A DNA stretch of 64,000 bases from Sinosporangium siamense (GTDB taxonomy: Bacteria > Actinomycetota > Actinomycetes > Streptosporangiales > Streptosporangiaceae). Location of the stretch: NCBI RefSeq assembly GCF_016863435.1, contig NZ_BOOW01000010.1, positions 62,001-126,000 of the forward strand, written 5' to 3'. The position numbers and the translations under genes were made by a program. The number at the start of each line of letters is the position of its first letter. Within the stretch, counting starts at the first letter, position 1. This document shows positions 1 to 8,153 of the stretch, one piece after another. The notes beneath the pieces are model-generated. The model saw only the letters and a program-made list of their open reading frames with translations, was not told the DNA's origin and did not search any database.

Positions 1-346
1 CGGCCGGGCGCAGGTCCGCCTCACGATGGCGGACGCCGTCGCGGGTGCGTCGCGAGAGGCGTCCGCCATCGCCTATCGCACCGTGGTCGAGGCCCTCACC
101 AACGTGCGCCGCCACGCTCCCGGCGCCACCCTCGTCGAGGTGACGGTCACGGCCGAACCCGAGGTCCTCGTCGTCACGGTGACCGACGACGGCGTCCCCT
201 CACGCACGGGAGAACAGCGGGACGGGGGCGGCTTCGGCCTGCCGGCGTTGGCGGAACACCTCACGGCCTCCGGCGGCGATCTGACGGCGGGAGCCCTACC
301 GGGCGGCTGGGAGGTAAGGGCGCGCATCCCCGTGGCGCGCCGGTAG
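1..346 (+). CDS. Sensor histidine kinase, C-terminal part (NarL-type two-component system), cut by window edge
   Basis: This is the C-terminal ATP-binding (HATPase_c) domain of a HisKA_3-type sensor kinase. The frame is open from the left edge, so the true start and sensor part lie outside the window. Visible motifs are the N box (EALTNVRRHA), a DDG segment that fits the D box, and a glycine-rich GGGFGLPALAEHL segment that fits the G box, as in DesK/NarX-type kinases. It would phosphorylate the response regulator that begins 118 bp downstream on the same strand. The signal sensed cannot be told from this part. Another member of the HATPase superfamily is possible, but the partner gene makes a sensor kinase likely. 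Confidence 0.85.
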   Translation, partial: GRAQVRLTMADAVAGASREASAIAYRTVVEALTNVRRHAPGATLVEVTVTAEPEVLVVTVTDDGVPSRTGEQRDGGGFGLPALAEHLTASGGDLTAGALPGGWEVRARIPVARR

Positions 347-464
347 GCGGGCCGTCCCGCTGGGATCGGCCCGGTTTACCGCACTGCGGGAGCCGGCCTC
401 AGCCGTCGCACGCGGGCCTGCGGCCCGGTGGGGTGGGTCGCGCGTGATCTGACACGATGGCGGA

Positions 465-1103
465 ATGTCCACCCGCATCCTTCTCGCCGACGATCAGGAG
501 GGCATCCGCAGCGCCTTCCGCCTGATCCTCGACGCTCAGCCGGACATGACGGTCGTCGCCGAGGCCGCCGACGGCCTCACCGCCATCGAGACCGCCCGCA
601 GGCTGCACCCCGACGTGGTGCTCGCCGACATCCGCATGCCGCTCGCCGACGGCATCGAGGTCACCAAGGCGCTCGCCGGGACCGATATCCGCGTGGTGGT
701 CGTCACTACGTTCGGGCTGGAAGAGTATGTGCACGCGGCACTGCGGCATGGGGCGTCGGGGTTCGTGCTGAAACGTTCCGGACCCGCGTTGCTCGTGGAA
801 GCCGTACGGGCCGCGATGAACGGCGACGTGCTCATCAGCCCCCAGCTCACCGTGCAACTCCTGCGCCAGACCGGCCTGCGGCCTGCCCCCGGGGAGGCCG
901 AGGCGGTGGCGCTCACCCAGCGTGAGGACGACGTGGTCCGCCTGGTCGCCGACGGCAAGACCAACACGGAGATCGCGACCGAGCTGTTCCTGTCCCCCGG
1001 CACGGTCAAGAACCACCTCGCGAGCATCCAGCGCAAACTCGGCGTGAAGAACCGCGTGGGCATCGCCGCGTGGGCGTGGAACATCGGCAAGGTCCGCCCT
1101 TAA
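465..1103 (+). CDS. NarL/FixJ-family response regulator with LuxR HTH
   Basis: This 212-residue protein has a receiver domain (about residues 3-118) and a LuxR/GerE helix-turn-helix (about 147-210). Acidic residues D9 and D10, phospho-acceptor D55 (in LADIRMP), T81/T82 and K103 (FVLK) are all present, so it should be phosphorylatable. The HTH reads TNTEIATELFLSPGTVKNH, typical of NarL DNA-recognition helices. It follows the kinase gene and probably forms a pair with it. It ends at TAA inside a 16-bp tandem repeat. Target genes are unknown. Confidence 0.93.
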   Translation: MSTRILLADDQEGIRSAFRLILDAQPDMTVVAEAADGLTAIETARRLHPDVVLADIRMPLADGIEVTKALAGTDIRVVVVTTFGLEEYVHAALRHGASGFVLKRSGPALLVEAVRAAMNGDVLISPQLTVQLLRQTGLRPAPGEAEAVALTQREDDVVRLVADGKTNTEIATELFLSPGTVKNHLASIQRKLGVKNRVGIAAWAWNIGKVRP

Positions 1104-1145
1104 GCGATAAGGGCCTTAAGCGATAAGGGCCTTGCGAGATAAGGG
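1101..1145. repeat. Tandem 16-bp repeat over the response-regulator stop codon
   Basis: The unit taagcgataagggcct occurs at 1101-1116 and again, identical, at 1117-1132. A third degenerate copy (gcgagataaggg) follows. The first copy supplies the TAA stop of the response regulator. It looks like replication slippage in a 3' untranslated region just before the terminator hairpin. Confidence 0.8.
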
Positions 1146-1183
1146 GGCGTACGGCTCCCCGCCCGCTGGGGGAGCCGTACGCC
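1146..1183. terminator. Strong hairpin between convergent genes, probable bidirectional terminator
   Basis: Arms 1146-1160 and 1169-1183 are perfect 15-bp reverse complements (GGCGTACGGCTCCCC on the left) around an 8-nt loop. The hairpin lies between the plus-strand response regulator (stop 1103) and the minus-strand glycosidase (stop 1231). There is no T-run, which is common for high-GC actinobacterial terminators. Confidence 0.75.
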
Positions 1184-1230
1184 GGAGGGGCGCGTGCCGG
1201 GCAGGTGAGCCGCGCCCCCGTTCACGGGGG

Positions 1231-2793
1231 TCAGTGGGCGCGGGCCTCCCGGCTGGGGGTGCTCTGGCGGCCGGCGCGGTCGATCGCCGTGACGTGGTAG
1301 CGGGCGCCGCGGGTGCCCTCGGGATCGGTGTAGCGGAGGTGCCGGCCGCCGGGGACGACCGCCACCAGGTGGGCGGCGTGGGTGAAGTCCTCGGGCGTGG
1401 CGCGGCGGTCGAGGCGGTAGATCGCGAACTGGAACGGCAGGTCGCGACCTGTGGCCACCCCCCGCACCTCGACGCCGCCGGCGTTCACGCGGGCGTGGGT
1501 GAGGGAGGGGCGGCGCGGCGGGCGGCCACCGGCGAGGCGGGGGAGCAGGGGGTTGAGGGCCGGGCGCCCGTAGTGGTCGGCGACGACCTTGGTGACCGTG
1601 CCCAGGCGGTCGTCGCGCACGTCGGAGGCGCTGAACCAGACATCGCCGCCCACCTGCGGGTGGTCGCGGTTGAGCGTGAGGTGGCGGGTCAGCTCGTCGG
1701 GCATCTGCCAGGGGGCGGGTTGCCCGGCGGCGCCCGCCTTGTAGGCGGCCTGGCCGATCCAGAGCTGCACCCCGGTGCCCGACGCCACATCCGACCACCA
1801 GGGGATCAGTTTCGCGTAGTCGGCATTGGACTGCCCGATGTACCAGTAGATCTGCGGCGCGATGTAGTCGAGCCAGCCCTTCTTCACCCATCCCCGCGTG
1901 TCGGCGTGCAGGTTGTCGTAGGACTGGCCGCCGCTCGTGTCCGAGCCCAGCGGGTCGGTGGCCTTGTTGCGCCAGATGCCCGACGGGCTGATGCCCCAGG
2001 CGACCTCGGGTTTGCTCCGACGTACTCGCTCCTGCATCTCCTGCACCAGGAGGTCCACGTTGTTGCGGCGCCAGGCGGCGAGATCGGGGAAGTCCTGGCC
2101 GTGTTTCGCGAAGGCCGCGCTGTCGTCGAAGGCGGGCGTGTTGACCGGATAGAAGTAGTCGTCGAAGTGCAGCCCGTCGATCTCATAGCGGTTGATCGCG
2201 TCCATCATCGCGTCCTGGACGAACGCCCGCACTTCTGGCATGCCCGGGTTGTAGTAGAGCTTGCCGCCGTAGGACACGATCCAGTCGGGATGCCGGCGAC
2301 CCGGGTGGTCCGGGTGGAGATTGGCGGGATCGGCCTGCATCGACACCCGATAGGGGTTGAACCACGCGTGGAACGTCAGGCCCCGCTTGTGTGTCTCCTC
2401 GACGACGAAGGCCAGCGGGTCGTAACCGGGGTCCTGCCCTTGTGTGCCGGTCAGATATTGCGACCACGGTTCGTACGGCGAAGGCCAGAAGGCGTCGGCC
2501 GTGGGCCTGATCTGGACGAACACGGCGTTCAGCCTGCGGACCTGGGCGAGGTCCAGCCAGGCCAGATATTCCGCCTTCTGCTGATCGGGCGTGAGGCCGG
2601 GCCGGGACGGCCAGTTGATGTTGAGCACCGAGGCGATCCACATGCCGCGCATCTGGCGAAGCGGCGGGGTGAAACCGGCAGGGCTGAAACCGGCGGCGGT
2701 GGTGGCGACGGCGGGGTGGGGGATGGTCATGGTGGCCGCGGCGGTGGCGAGGGCGAGTCCGCGGAGCATCGTACGACGGCTGGGTGGGGTCAT
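1231..2793 (-). CDS. Secreted GHL10-family (DUF187) glycoside hydrolase-like protein
   Basis: This 520-residue exported protein has a Tat-like signal (PPSRRTMLRG, then a hydrophobic alanine-rich stretch). A glycosyl-hydrolase-like 10 TIM barrel follows, with the landmarks RGMWIASVLNINWPS, HAWFNPYR and DGLHFDDYFYP; the acidic pair in the last is at the expected catalytic region. The last 100 or so residues resemble a fibronectin type III module. I chose the ATG at 2793 because GGAG lies about 9 nt upstream; an in-frame ATG at 2811 has no such site. Related Bacillus YngK-type proteins act on cell-wall or other polysaccharides, but the substrate is not proven. It diverges from nagZ and shares a control region with it, which suggests cell-wall sugar metabolism. 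Confidence 0.85.
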   Translation of the reverse strand: MTPPSRRTMLRGLALATAAATMTIPHPAVATTAAGFSPAGFTPPLRQMRGMWIASVLNINWPSRPGLTPDQQKAEYLAWLDLAQVRRLNAVFVQIRPTADAFWPSPYEPWSQYLTGTQGQDPGYDPLAFVVEETHKRGLTFHAWFNPYRVSMQADPANLHPDHPGRRHPDWIVSYGGKLYYNPGMPEVRAFVQDAMMDAINRYEIDGLHFDDYFYPVNTPAFDDSAAFAKHGQDFPDLAAWRRNNVDLLVQEMQERVRRSKPEVAWGISPSGIWRNKATDPLGSDTSGGQSYDNLHADTRGWVKKGWLDYIAPQIYWYIGQSNADYAKLIPWWSDVASGTGVQLWIGQAAYKAGAAGQPAPWQMPDELTRHLTLNRDHPQVGGDVWFSASDVRDDRLGTVTKVVADHYGRPALNPLLPRLAGGRPPRRPSLTHARVNAGGVEVRGVATGRDLPFQFAIYRLDRRATPEDFTHAAHLVAVVPGGRHLRYTDPEGTRGARYHVTAIDRAGRQSTPSREARAH

Positions 2794-2842
2794 GCATGGC
2801 TCCAGACGCATGAAGGAGATGGCACTCGTCGCGACGATGGCA

Positions 2843-2885
2843 GAAAGTTACATTCAGATCAATGATGCTGAAAGAAAGTGTCATT
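2843..2885. promoter_or_regulatory. Direct repeats in the GHL10/nagZ divergent promoter, candidate MurR/RpiR operator
   Basis: GAAAGTTACATT (2843-2854) and GAAAGTGTCATT (2874-2885) match at 10 of 12 positions and lie 31 bp apart, about three helical turns on the same face. They sit in the 137-bp region between the divergent glycosidase and nagZ starts. Similar strings occur upstream of the ABC importer (GAAAGTTGC, 14522) and between namZ and murQ (GAAAATTAC, 22584). The natural candidate to bind them is the MurR/RpiR protein encoded at 4420. This is inferred from sequence sharing only. Confidence 0.5.
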
Positions 2886-2930
2886 GATGTGTAATCTGGC
2901 CGGGAGACCTCTCACCGGGAAGGCGACACC

Positions 2931-4430
2931 ATGCCCCACAGTCCTGACCTGGCCAGACTCGCCCTGACCGTCCTCCAGCCCGGGTTCGACGGCACGGCCC
3001 CGCCGGAGTGGCTGCTCAAGGCCCTGGCCGAGGGCCTCGGCGGTGCCGTTCTTTTCGCGCGTAACATCGTGGACACCGCGCAGACGGCCGGCCTGGTCGC
3101 CGCCATGCGGGAGGAGAACCCCTCCGTCGTCGTGGCGGCCGACGAGGAGGCGGGCGTGGTCACCCGGCTTGAGGCCCGCACCGGCAGTTCGTGGCCCGGC
3201 AACCGGGCGCTCGGCGTCGTCGGCGACCCCGGCCGCACCGAACGGGTCGCGCGGGCCGTCGGCCACCTGCTGGCCTCGGTCGGCGTCACGCTCGACTACG
3301 CGCCCTCCGTCGACGTCAACGCCAATCCGGCGAACCCGGTCATCGGCATCCGGTCCTTCGGCGCCGACCCCGCTCTCGTCGCCGATCACGGCGCCGCGTG
3401 GATCAAGGGCCTGCAGAGCACCGGCGTCGCCGCGTGCGCCAAGCACTTCCCCGGCCACGGCGACACCATCACCGACTCCCACCTCGCCCTGCCGACCGTC
3501 CACGCCTCCCGCGACCTGCTGTGGGAGCGCGACCTGCCGCCCTTCCAGGCGGCGATCGCCGCCGGGGTGCGGTCGGTCATGTGCGGGCACCTCCTCGTGC
3601 CCGTCCTCGACCCCGCCTTCCCCGCGACCCTCAGCCGCCCCATCCTCACCGGCCTGCTCCGGGATGAACTCGGCTTCACCGGCATGCTCGTCACCGACGC
3701 CATCGAGATGCAGGCCGTGGCCGCCCTCCACAGTCCCGGCGAGATCGCCGTCCGGTCGCTGGCGGCCGGGGTCGACGCGATCTGCGTCGGCGTGTCGTCC
3801 GAGCATGGCGAGAGCGTCTACGCGCTGCGGGATGCGATCGTCGCCGCCGTCCACGACGGCCGCCTCGGCGAAGAGCGCCTCGCCGAGGCCGCCGCCCGTG
3901 TGCACGCCCTGGCCGCCTGGTGCGCCGAGCGGTCGCCGGGTTCGCGTGTCTGGGCCGAGCGGGACGAGGACGTGCGGCTCGGCCTGTCGACCGCCCGCGC
4001 GGCCCTGCGTTTGGCACGTTCCGGGGGCGAGCTCCAGCCGGTCGGCGAGGGCACGCCGCTCGCCTCCGCGCCGCTGGTCGTCGATATCGCCCCGCGGCTC
4101 AACCTCGCCGTCGCCCCCGGCACCCCCACGGGGTTGTACGGCGCCCTCCTCGACCTGCTCCCCGGCACCACCGGAGTGACGGTCACCGCCGAGGATCCTG
4201 AGTTGCCCGATTTGTCGGGCGATCGGCCGCTTGTGATCGTCGTCTACGAAGCCGTACGCCACGCGTGGGTGCGGGATCTGGTGGCTCGTGCCGTACGGCA
4301 ACGCCCCGACGCCATCGTGGTCGAGACCGGTATCCCCGACACACCTCTCGGTGCCACCTATCTCACGACAAATGGGATTTCCAGAGCATCAGCCCAAGTT
4401 GTCGCGAGGTGGCTGGTAGATGGCCAATAA
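2931..4430 (+). CDS. nagZ: Beta-N-acetylhexosaminidase, glycoside hydrolase family 3 (NagZ)
   Basis: This 499-residue GH3 enzyme should release N-acetylglucosamine from muropeptides or GlcNAc-anhydro/MurNAc disaccharides. The NagZ fingerprint KHFPGHGDTITDSH is at residues 171-184 and contains the mobile His/Asp pair used for acid-base catalysis. The predicted nucleophile is D256 in LVTDAIEM. A C-terminal domain follows the barrel. No signal peptide is present, so the enzyme should be cytoplasmic, unlike secreted Bacillus NagZ. GGAAGG precedes the ATG. The next gene, murR, overlaps its end by 11 bp, so the two are translationally coupled. The namZ, murQ and AmiE-like genes 17-22 kb away complete the pathway. 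Confidence 0.93.
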   Translation: MPHSPDLARLALTVLQPGFDGTAPPEWLLKALAEGLGGAVLFARNIVDTAQTAGLVAAMREENPSVVVAADEEAGVVTRLEARTGSSWPGNRALGVVGDPGRTERVARAVGHLLASVGVTLDYAPSVDVNANPANPVIGIRSFGADPALVADHGAAWIKGLQSTGVAACAKHFPGHGDTITDSHLALPTVHASRDLLWERDLPPFQAAIAAGVRSVMCGHLLVPVLDPAFPATLSRPILTGLLRDELGFTGMLVTDAIEMQAVAALHSPGEIAVRSLAAGVDAICVGVSSEHGESVYALRDAIVAAVHDGRLGEERLAEAAARVHALAAWCAERSPGSRVWAERDEDVRLGLSTARAALRLARSGGELQPVGEGTPLASAPLVVDIAPRLNLAVAPGTPTGLYGALLDLLPGTTGVTVTAEDPELPDLSGDRPLVIVVYEAVRHAWVRDLVARAVRQRPDAIVVETGIPDTPLGATYLTTNGISRASAQVVARWLVDGQ

Positions 4431-5355
4431 TTTGGGTTCCGACGTAAGAGGGGGGCACTTGTCCTCACTGAACGAGCTCGACGGCCCCACCCCGGCCAAC
4501 CCGGTGGCCACCGTACGAGCCATCCTTCCCTCACTCACCCCCGCGGCGCAGGCCATCGCGCGCTACATCCTCGACGATCCGGCCATGGTGGCGCGCAGCA
4601 CGATCACCGAGTTCAGCGCGGTCTCCGGCACCAGCGAGGCCACCATCGTGCGCACCGCCCGCGCCCTCGGCTTCGCGGGATACTCGCAGCTGCGGTTCGC
4701 CCTGGCCGCCGCCGTCGCCCGCAACACCCCCGAGCGCCTCGTCCCCGGCGACCTGGCTCCCGACGACCCCCTCACCGACGTCATCGCCAAGGTCACCCGC
4801 GCCGAGTCCCAGGCCCTCGCCGACACCGCCGACGGCCTTTCCCCCGAGGTCCTCGGCTCCGTCGTCGACGCCGCGGTCAAATCACGCCGCATCGATGTGT
4901 ACGGCGTGGGCGCGTCGGGCCTGATCGCGCTCGACATGGCCCAGAAGCTCATGCGCATCGGCCTGTCCAGCCACTCCTACACCGACGCGCACCTCGCCCT
5001 CACCAGCGCCGCCCTCGCCAAGGCCGGCGACCTCGCCGTCGGCGTGAGCTGCACCGGCGAGACCCCCGACGTCATCGAACCGCTCAGCCTCGCCCGCAAA
5101 GGCGGCGCCACCACCGTCGCCATCACCAACAACCCGCGCTCGGCGCTCACCGAGCACGCCGACCACGTCCTGGTCTCGGCAGGCCGCGAAACGGCCTTCA
5201 GACCCGGGGCTCTGGCGAGCAGAATCAGTCAGCTGCTGATCGTCGACTGCATTTTCGTGGGCATCGCGCAGCGCACCTTCGAAAACGCCGACACCGCATT
5301 GCGGGCCACACGCGAGGCGCTGGACGGCTATCTGGGGCGGCGTCGGGGGCGGTGA
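4420..5355 (+). CDS. MurR/RpiR-family transcriptional regulator (HTH_6 plus SIS)
   Basis: This 311-residue regulator has an N-terminal HTH_6 domain (about residues 30-105, with STITEFSAVSGTSEATIVR) and a sugar-isomerase (SIS) sensor domain (about 130-280, with GVGASGLIALDMAQK). SIS domains of this family bind phosphosugars such as MurNAc-6-P or GlcNAc-6-P. The gene overlaps nagZ by 11 bp. A TTG at 4459, preceded by an AGAGGGGGG stretch, is an alternative start 13 codons in. Given nagZ, namZ and murQ, I infer that it represses or activates the muropeptide genes through the GAAA(G/A)TTAC motifs. The ligand is not proven. Confidence 0.9.
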   Translation: MANNLGSDVRGGHLSSLNELDGPTPANPVATVRAILPSLTPAAQAIARYILDDPAMVARSTITEFSAVSGTSEATIVRTARALGFAGYSQLRFALAAAVARNTPERLVPGDLAPDDPLTDVIAKVTRAESQALADTADGLSPEVLGSVVDAAVKSRRIDVYGVGASGLIALDMAQKLMRIGLSSHSYTDAHLALTSAALAKAGDLAVGVSCTGETPDVIEPLSLARKGGATTVAITNNPRSALTEHADHVLVSAGRETAFRPGALASRISQLLIVDCIFVGIAQRTFENADTALRATREALDGYLGRRRGR

Positions 5356-5360
5356 GCGGC

Positions 5361-6746
5361 TTATCCCAGTGGGCCTGTTCGCGGGTTCACCCGGCAGTTC
5401 GTGTGCAGATACCGGGCGGTTCCGTCGTCGAAGCCGTAGATCGCAACCGGCTGGGGGTCTTCCAGTGGATCCGCCGGCGGCATCAGGAAGTGCGTCTCGC
5501 TCACCGGGAGGAGCTCGTATCTGATGCGGTCGGGTTTCCCGAGGACGTGCGCCTGCATGGGGTCAACGGCCAAGGTCAGGTACAGCTGTCCGCCTTCGGC
5601 TGACACTTCGTACTGCGCGCCGAGGCTCCCGTAGACGCCCTCATACCGGGACAGGTCGAGGTTCAGTGTCGTGTCCGGTGTGGGCAGGTCTGGGATGGTG
5701 ACGGTGCCGAGGCCGGTCAGGATCTCGTTGAACACCGTGCGGTAGAAGCTCTCCCGCGGGCCGCCGTTGGTCAGCATCACAACGGCGGTGTTCGAGCTCG
5801 GCAGCAGCCGTAGCCGGGCGTTCTGCCCGATGGTGCTGCCGTCACTCGCGTAGACGGTCTCGCCGTGCCAGTCGCACACGATGAGGCCGAGTGCCCATTC
5901 AGGCCCGAAAGTGTAGGGATCCGGTATGGGCACCCGCGATCGCATCATCTCCCGGAGGCTCTCGGGGGAGATGATGCGCTTTCCGTTGGGCGCTGTGCCC
6001 TCGTTGAGGAGGACGTGCGCCAGTGTGAGCAGATCCCGGGTCGTCGAGGTGATGTTGCCGCCGGGACCGAAGGCACGTGGCAGGTAGTCCACCGGCGTGA
6101 CGAAGGGGCCCTCTCGCAGGGAACGGATCAGGTGCCCGGTCGCGGCCCGGGATTCGTCCACCTGCTCGGGCTGGCTGTTCGTGCCGGTGAGGCCCATAGG
6201 GTCGAAGAGCCGATCCCGCATGAGGTCGTCCCAGCGTTTGCCGTCGTGCACCTCCAGGATTCGCGCGAGGATCGCGCAACCCAGCGCCGCGCTGTAACCG
6301 TGGGTGCGGCCGATCGGGAAGACCTGAGGGGCGTCGGCGATGTTCTCGACCATGCGCTCGTAGACGTCGTCGTCCTCGCCGGGATCGCCGTAGGCCTCCT
6401 CGATGCCGGAGGTGTGGTAGAGCAGGTGGCGAGGGGTGACGGTGGCGCCCGCCTCGGGATCGGCCACCGTGAAACCGGGCAGATAGCTCCGGACCGGCGC
6501 GTCCAGCTCGACTTTCCCCTCGTCGACGAGCTGCATGAAGGCCAGTGCGGTCCAGGTCTTGGTCATGGAGCCGCATTGGTAGATGGTGTCCGTCGTCGCG
6601 GGTTCGCGTGTTTGCACGTTCCTGACGCCGACTGCGAATTCGGCGAACTCGCCGTCGTGGAGCACGCCGATCGCGGCGCTGGGAATCCCATATTCCACCA
6701 GGAGTTCGGCGACCCGGGCTTGAATCCGCGGCACGTCGATCCTCAC
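5361..6746 (-). CDS. Serine hydrolase, beta-lactamase/class C family (PF00144)
   Basis: This 461-residue protein belongs to the penicillin-binding-protein-like serine hydrolases. The SxxK motif SMTK is at residues 60-63. The second motif, usually YxN, appears as HGYSAALG, with Tyr kept and Asn replaced by Ala. A C-terminal beta-rich segment (about 350-461) follows, as in many esterase/DD-peptidase relatives. No signal peptide is seen, so it is probably cytoplasmic. The start overlaps the stop of the 85-codon gene upstream (ATGA), so the two form an operon. The substrate is unknown: esterase, beta-lactamase or peptidase are all possible. It ends 5 bp from murR, facing it. Confidence 0.87.
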   Translation of the reverse strand: MRIDVPRIQARVAELLVEYGIPSAAIGVLHDGEFAEFAVGVRNVQTREPATTDTIYQCGSMTKTWTALAFMQLVDEGKVELDAPVRSYLPGFTVADPEAGATVTPRHLLYHTSGIEEAYGDPGEDDDVYERMVENIADAPQVFPIGRTHGYSAALGCAILARILEVHDGKRWDDLMRDRLFDPMGLTGTNSQPEQVDESRAATGHLIRSLREGPFVTPVDYLPRAFGPGGNITSTTRDLLTLAHVLLNEGTAPNGKRIISPESLREMMRSRVPIPDPYTFGPEWALGLIVCDWHGETVYASDGSTIGQNARLRLLPSSNTAVVMLTNGGPRESFYRTVFNEILTGLGTVTIPDLPTPDTTLNLDLSRYEGVYGSLGAQYEVSAEGGQLYLTLAVDPMQAHVLGKPDRIRYELLPVSETHFLMPPADPLEDPQPVAIYGFDDGTARYLHTNCRVNPRTGPLG

Positions 6747-7000
6747 CGCGGGAGACCGACCGCGTTCGCGGCGTCCGCTTCGAAGTATTCCGTCGTGGCG
6801 TAGGCGCCGGTGTGCGTCTCGAAGAAGTCCCGGACGCCGTCGAGGGAGTCGTGGGTGATGATGTTCACCGCCTTGGCCCCGTCCGTGCTCGCGACCGCCA
6901 CCTTCCAGGCGGCGCCTTTGGGGAGCGTGGTGTATGCCCTCTTCAGGCCACTCCAGAACTTGTCGTGATCCGAGACGGTCGACACGGCCATCACATGCAT
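6743..7000 (-). CDS. Small conserved-looking protein of unknown function (85 aa)
   Basis: I do not recognise this 85-residue protein. Its alternating pattern (strand MHVMAVSTV, helix HDKFWSGLKRAY, strand AWKVAVAST, helix LDGVRDFFETH) resembles single-domain alpha/beta dimeric-barrel proteins. GGAGG lies 9 bases upstream of the ATG at 7000. It is the first gene of a two-gene operon with the serine hydrolase (4-bp overlap). The divergent HTH regulator at 7180 is the likely controller. Confidence 0.7.
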   Translation of the reverse strand: MHVMAVSTVSDHDKFWSGLKRAYTTLPKGAAWKVAVASTDGAKAVNIITHDSLDGVRDFFETHTGAYATTEYFEADAANAVGLPR

Positions 7001-7096
7001 GCTGGTTTCCTCCGTTTCAGGATGTGAAAAAGCTACGTTGCGTTTTATGAAGAGTCAACGATTTTGATGTGAAATGCCGAGCTCAATGGCAATCGT

Positions 7097-7145
7097 TGCA
7101 ACAGGATTGTGAATGAATGCAACTGTCCTCACTGGCTCGTTGCAA
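7097..7145. promoter_or_regulatory. Three spaced TGCAA boxes in a divergent promoter
   Basis: TGCAA occurs at 7097-7101 (within CGTTGCAACA), 7118-7122 (within ATGCAACTG) and 7141-7145 (within CGTTGCAATG). Starts are 21 and 23 bp apart, close to two helical turns each. The region is AT-richer than its surroundings and lies between the divergent 6743-7000 operon and the regulator gene at 7180. It is a plausible operator array for that regulator. Confidence 0.45.
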
Positions 7146-7179
7146 TGTACTGTTGATGAACGCAAAGGAGGAATGATCG

Positions 7180-8109
7180 GTGCCCGGAGGCAGACTGACC
7201 CAAGAGGACCGCCTGCGGATTGCGGCGTGGCTGGACGACGGGCTCGGATATGCCGAGATCGGCCGGCAACTCGGTCGGCCGACGTCCACGATCAGCCGCG
7301 AGGTCGCCCGCAACCGCACCTCAGGCGACTACCAGGCCTCCGGTGCGCAGCAGGCCGCCGACCGCCGCGCCCGCCGACGCAAGCCGGCCCGGCCCGCCGA
7401 GTCGGCGGCAGACGGGCAGCAGGCCGAAGCGGTGTGCGCCTTCGTCGACCGGCTCGCCGGCCTGCTGGCCGCCACGGGCCTGCCCAGGATGACCGCACGC
7501 GTGTTCGTCAGCCTGCTCACCGCCGACGCCGACGGCCTGAGAGCCGCCGATCTGGTCCGCCGGCTCCAGGTGAGCCCGGCGTCGATATCCAAATCCATCG
7601 GATCCCTCGAAGCCATGGACCTGGTCGTCCGCCGACCGGATCCCGGCACCCGCCGCGAGCGGTATGTGATCGACGAGGATGTCTGGCACCGCGTGTGGCG
7701 GACCGACACCGACGCACACGGCGAGGTCGCCGCCGCGGCGCGACAGGGCGCCGAGATCTTCGGCGCCGGCACGGCGGCCGGTGCCCGGCTCGGCCAGATG
7801 GGACGGTTCTTCGCCAGGCTCAGTGAGCAGATGAGCGGCAGCCCCCTCGTCGAGCCCGCCGTCCACGACGCGCTCACCGTCTTCGCGGCCCTGGTACACG
7901 CCGGTCGGCCACTCACCGCCGGAATGCTCGCCACCGCGCTCGGCTGGCCCCCCGGCCGCGCGGTCGCCGCCCTCGACGCGATCCGGCGCCAACCGGCCAT
8001 CGCCGATCCGCTCGACCTGCGAGTTGTCGAGGGGCAGGCATACACCGTGACCGCGCGGCCGGACCGGCTGAGCCCGGCGCAGCGCGCGGCACTGGGCCGC
8101 CTCGACTGA
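7180..8109 (+). CDS. Transcriptional regulator with IS30-like HTH_38 and MarR/GbsR-like winged helix
   Basis: This 309-residue DNA-binding protein starts with a GTG preceded at ideal distance by AAAGGAGG (7164-7171). Residues about 4-50 form an HTH_38 module of the type found at the N-terminus of IS30 transposases (YAEIGRQLGRPTSTISREV). Residues about 85-180 resemble a MarR/GbsR winged helix (LRAADLVRRLQVSPASISKS). The rest is helical with no transposase catalytic domain, so it is a regulator rather than a transposase. It diverges from the serine-hydrolase operon and probably controls it and itself. Confidence 0.82.
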   Translation: MPGGRLTQEDRLRIAAWLDDGLGYAEIGRQLGRPTSTISREVARNRTSGDYQASGAQQAADRRARRRKPARPAESAADGQQAEAVCAFVDRLAGLLAATGLPRMTARVFVSLLTADADGLRAADLVRRLQVSPASISKSIGSLEAMDLVVRRPDPGTRRERYVIDEDVWHRVWRTDTDAHGEVAAAARQGAEIFGAGTAAGARLGQMGRFFARLSEQMSGSPLVEPAVHDALTVFAALVHAGRPLTAGMLATALGWPPGRAVAALDAIRRQPAIADPLDLRVVEGQAYTVTARPDRLSPAQRAALGRLD

Positions 8110-8153
8110 ATGGTCGGCTCAGTGTGGCGGATTCTTGGTCGTGGCCGGTGGAC

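Noticed and set aside
1132-2865. Long plus-strand frame opposite the GHL10 gene
   Set aside because: It is the antisense shadow of a clear glycosidase gene and has no domain, ribosome site or codon pattern of its own.
7180-8109. HTH_38 gene as an IS30 transposase
   Set aside because: Only the N-terminal HTH resembles IS30. No catalytic DDE domain, terminal inverted repeats or target duplication is seen, and the rest is a MarR/GbsR-like regulator.
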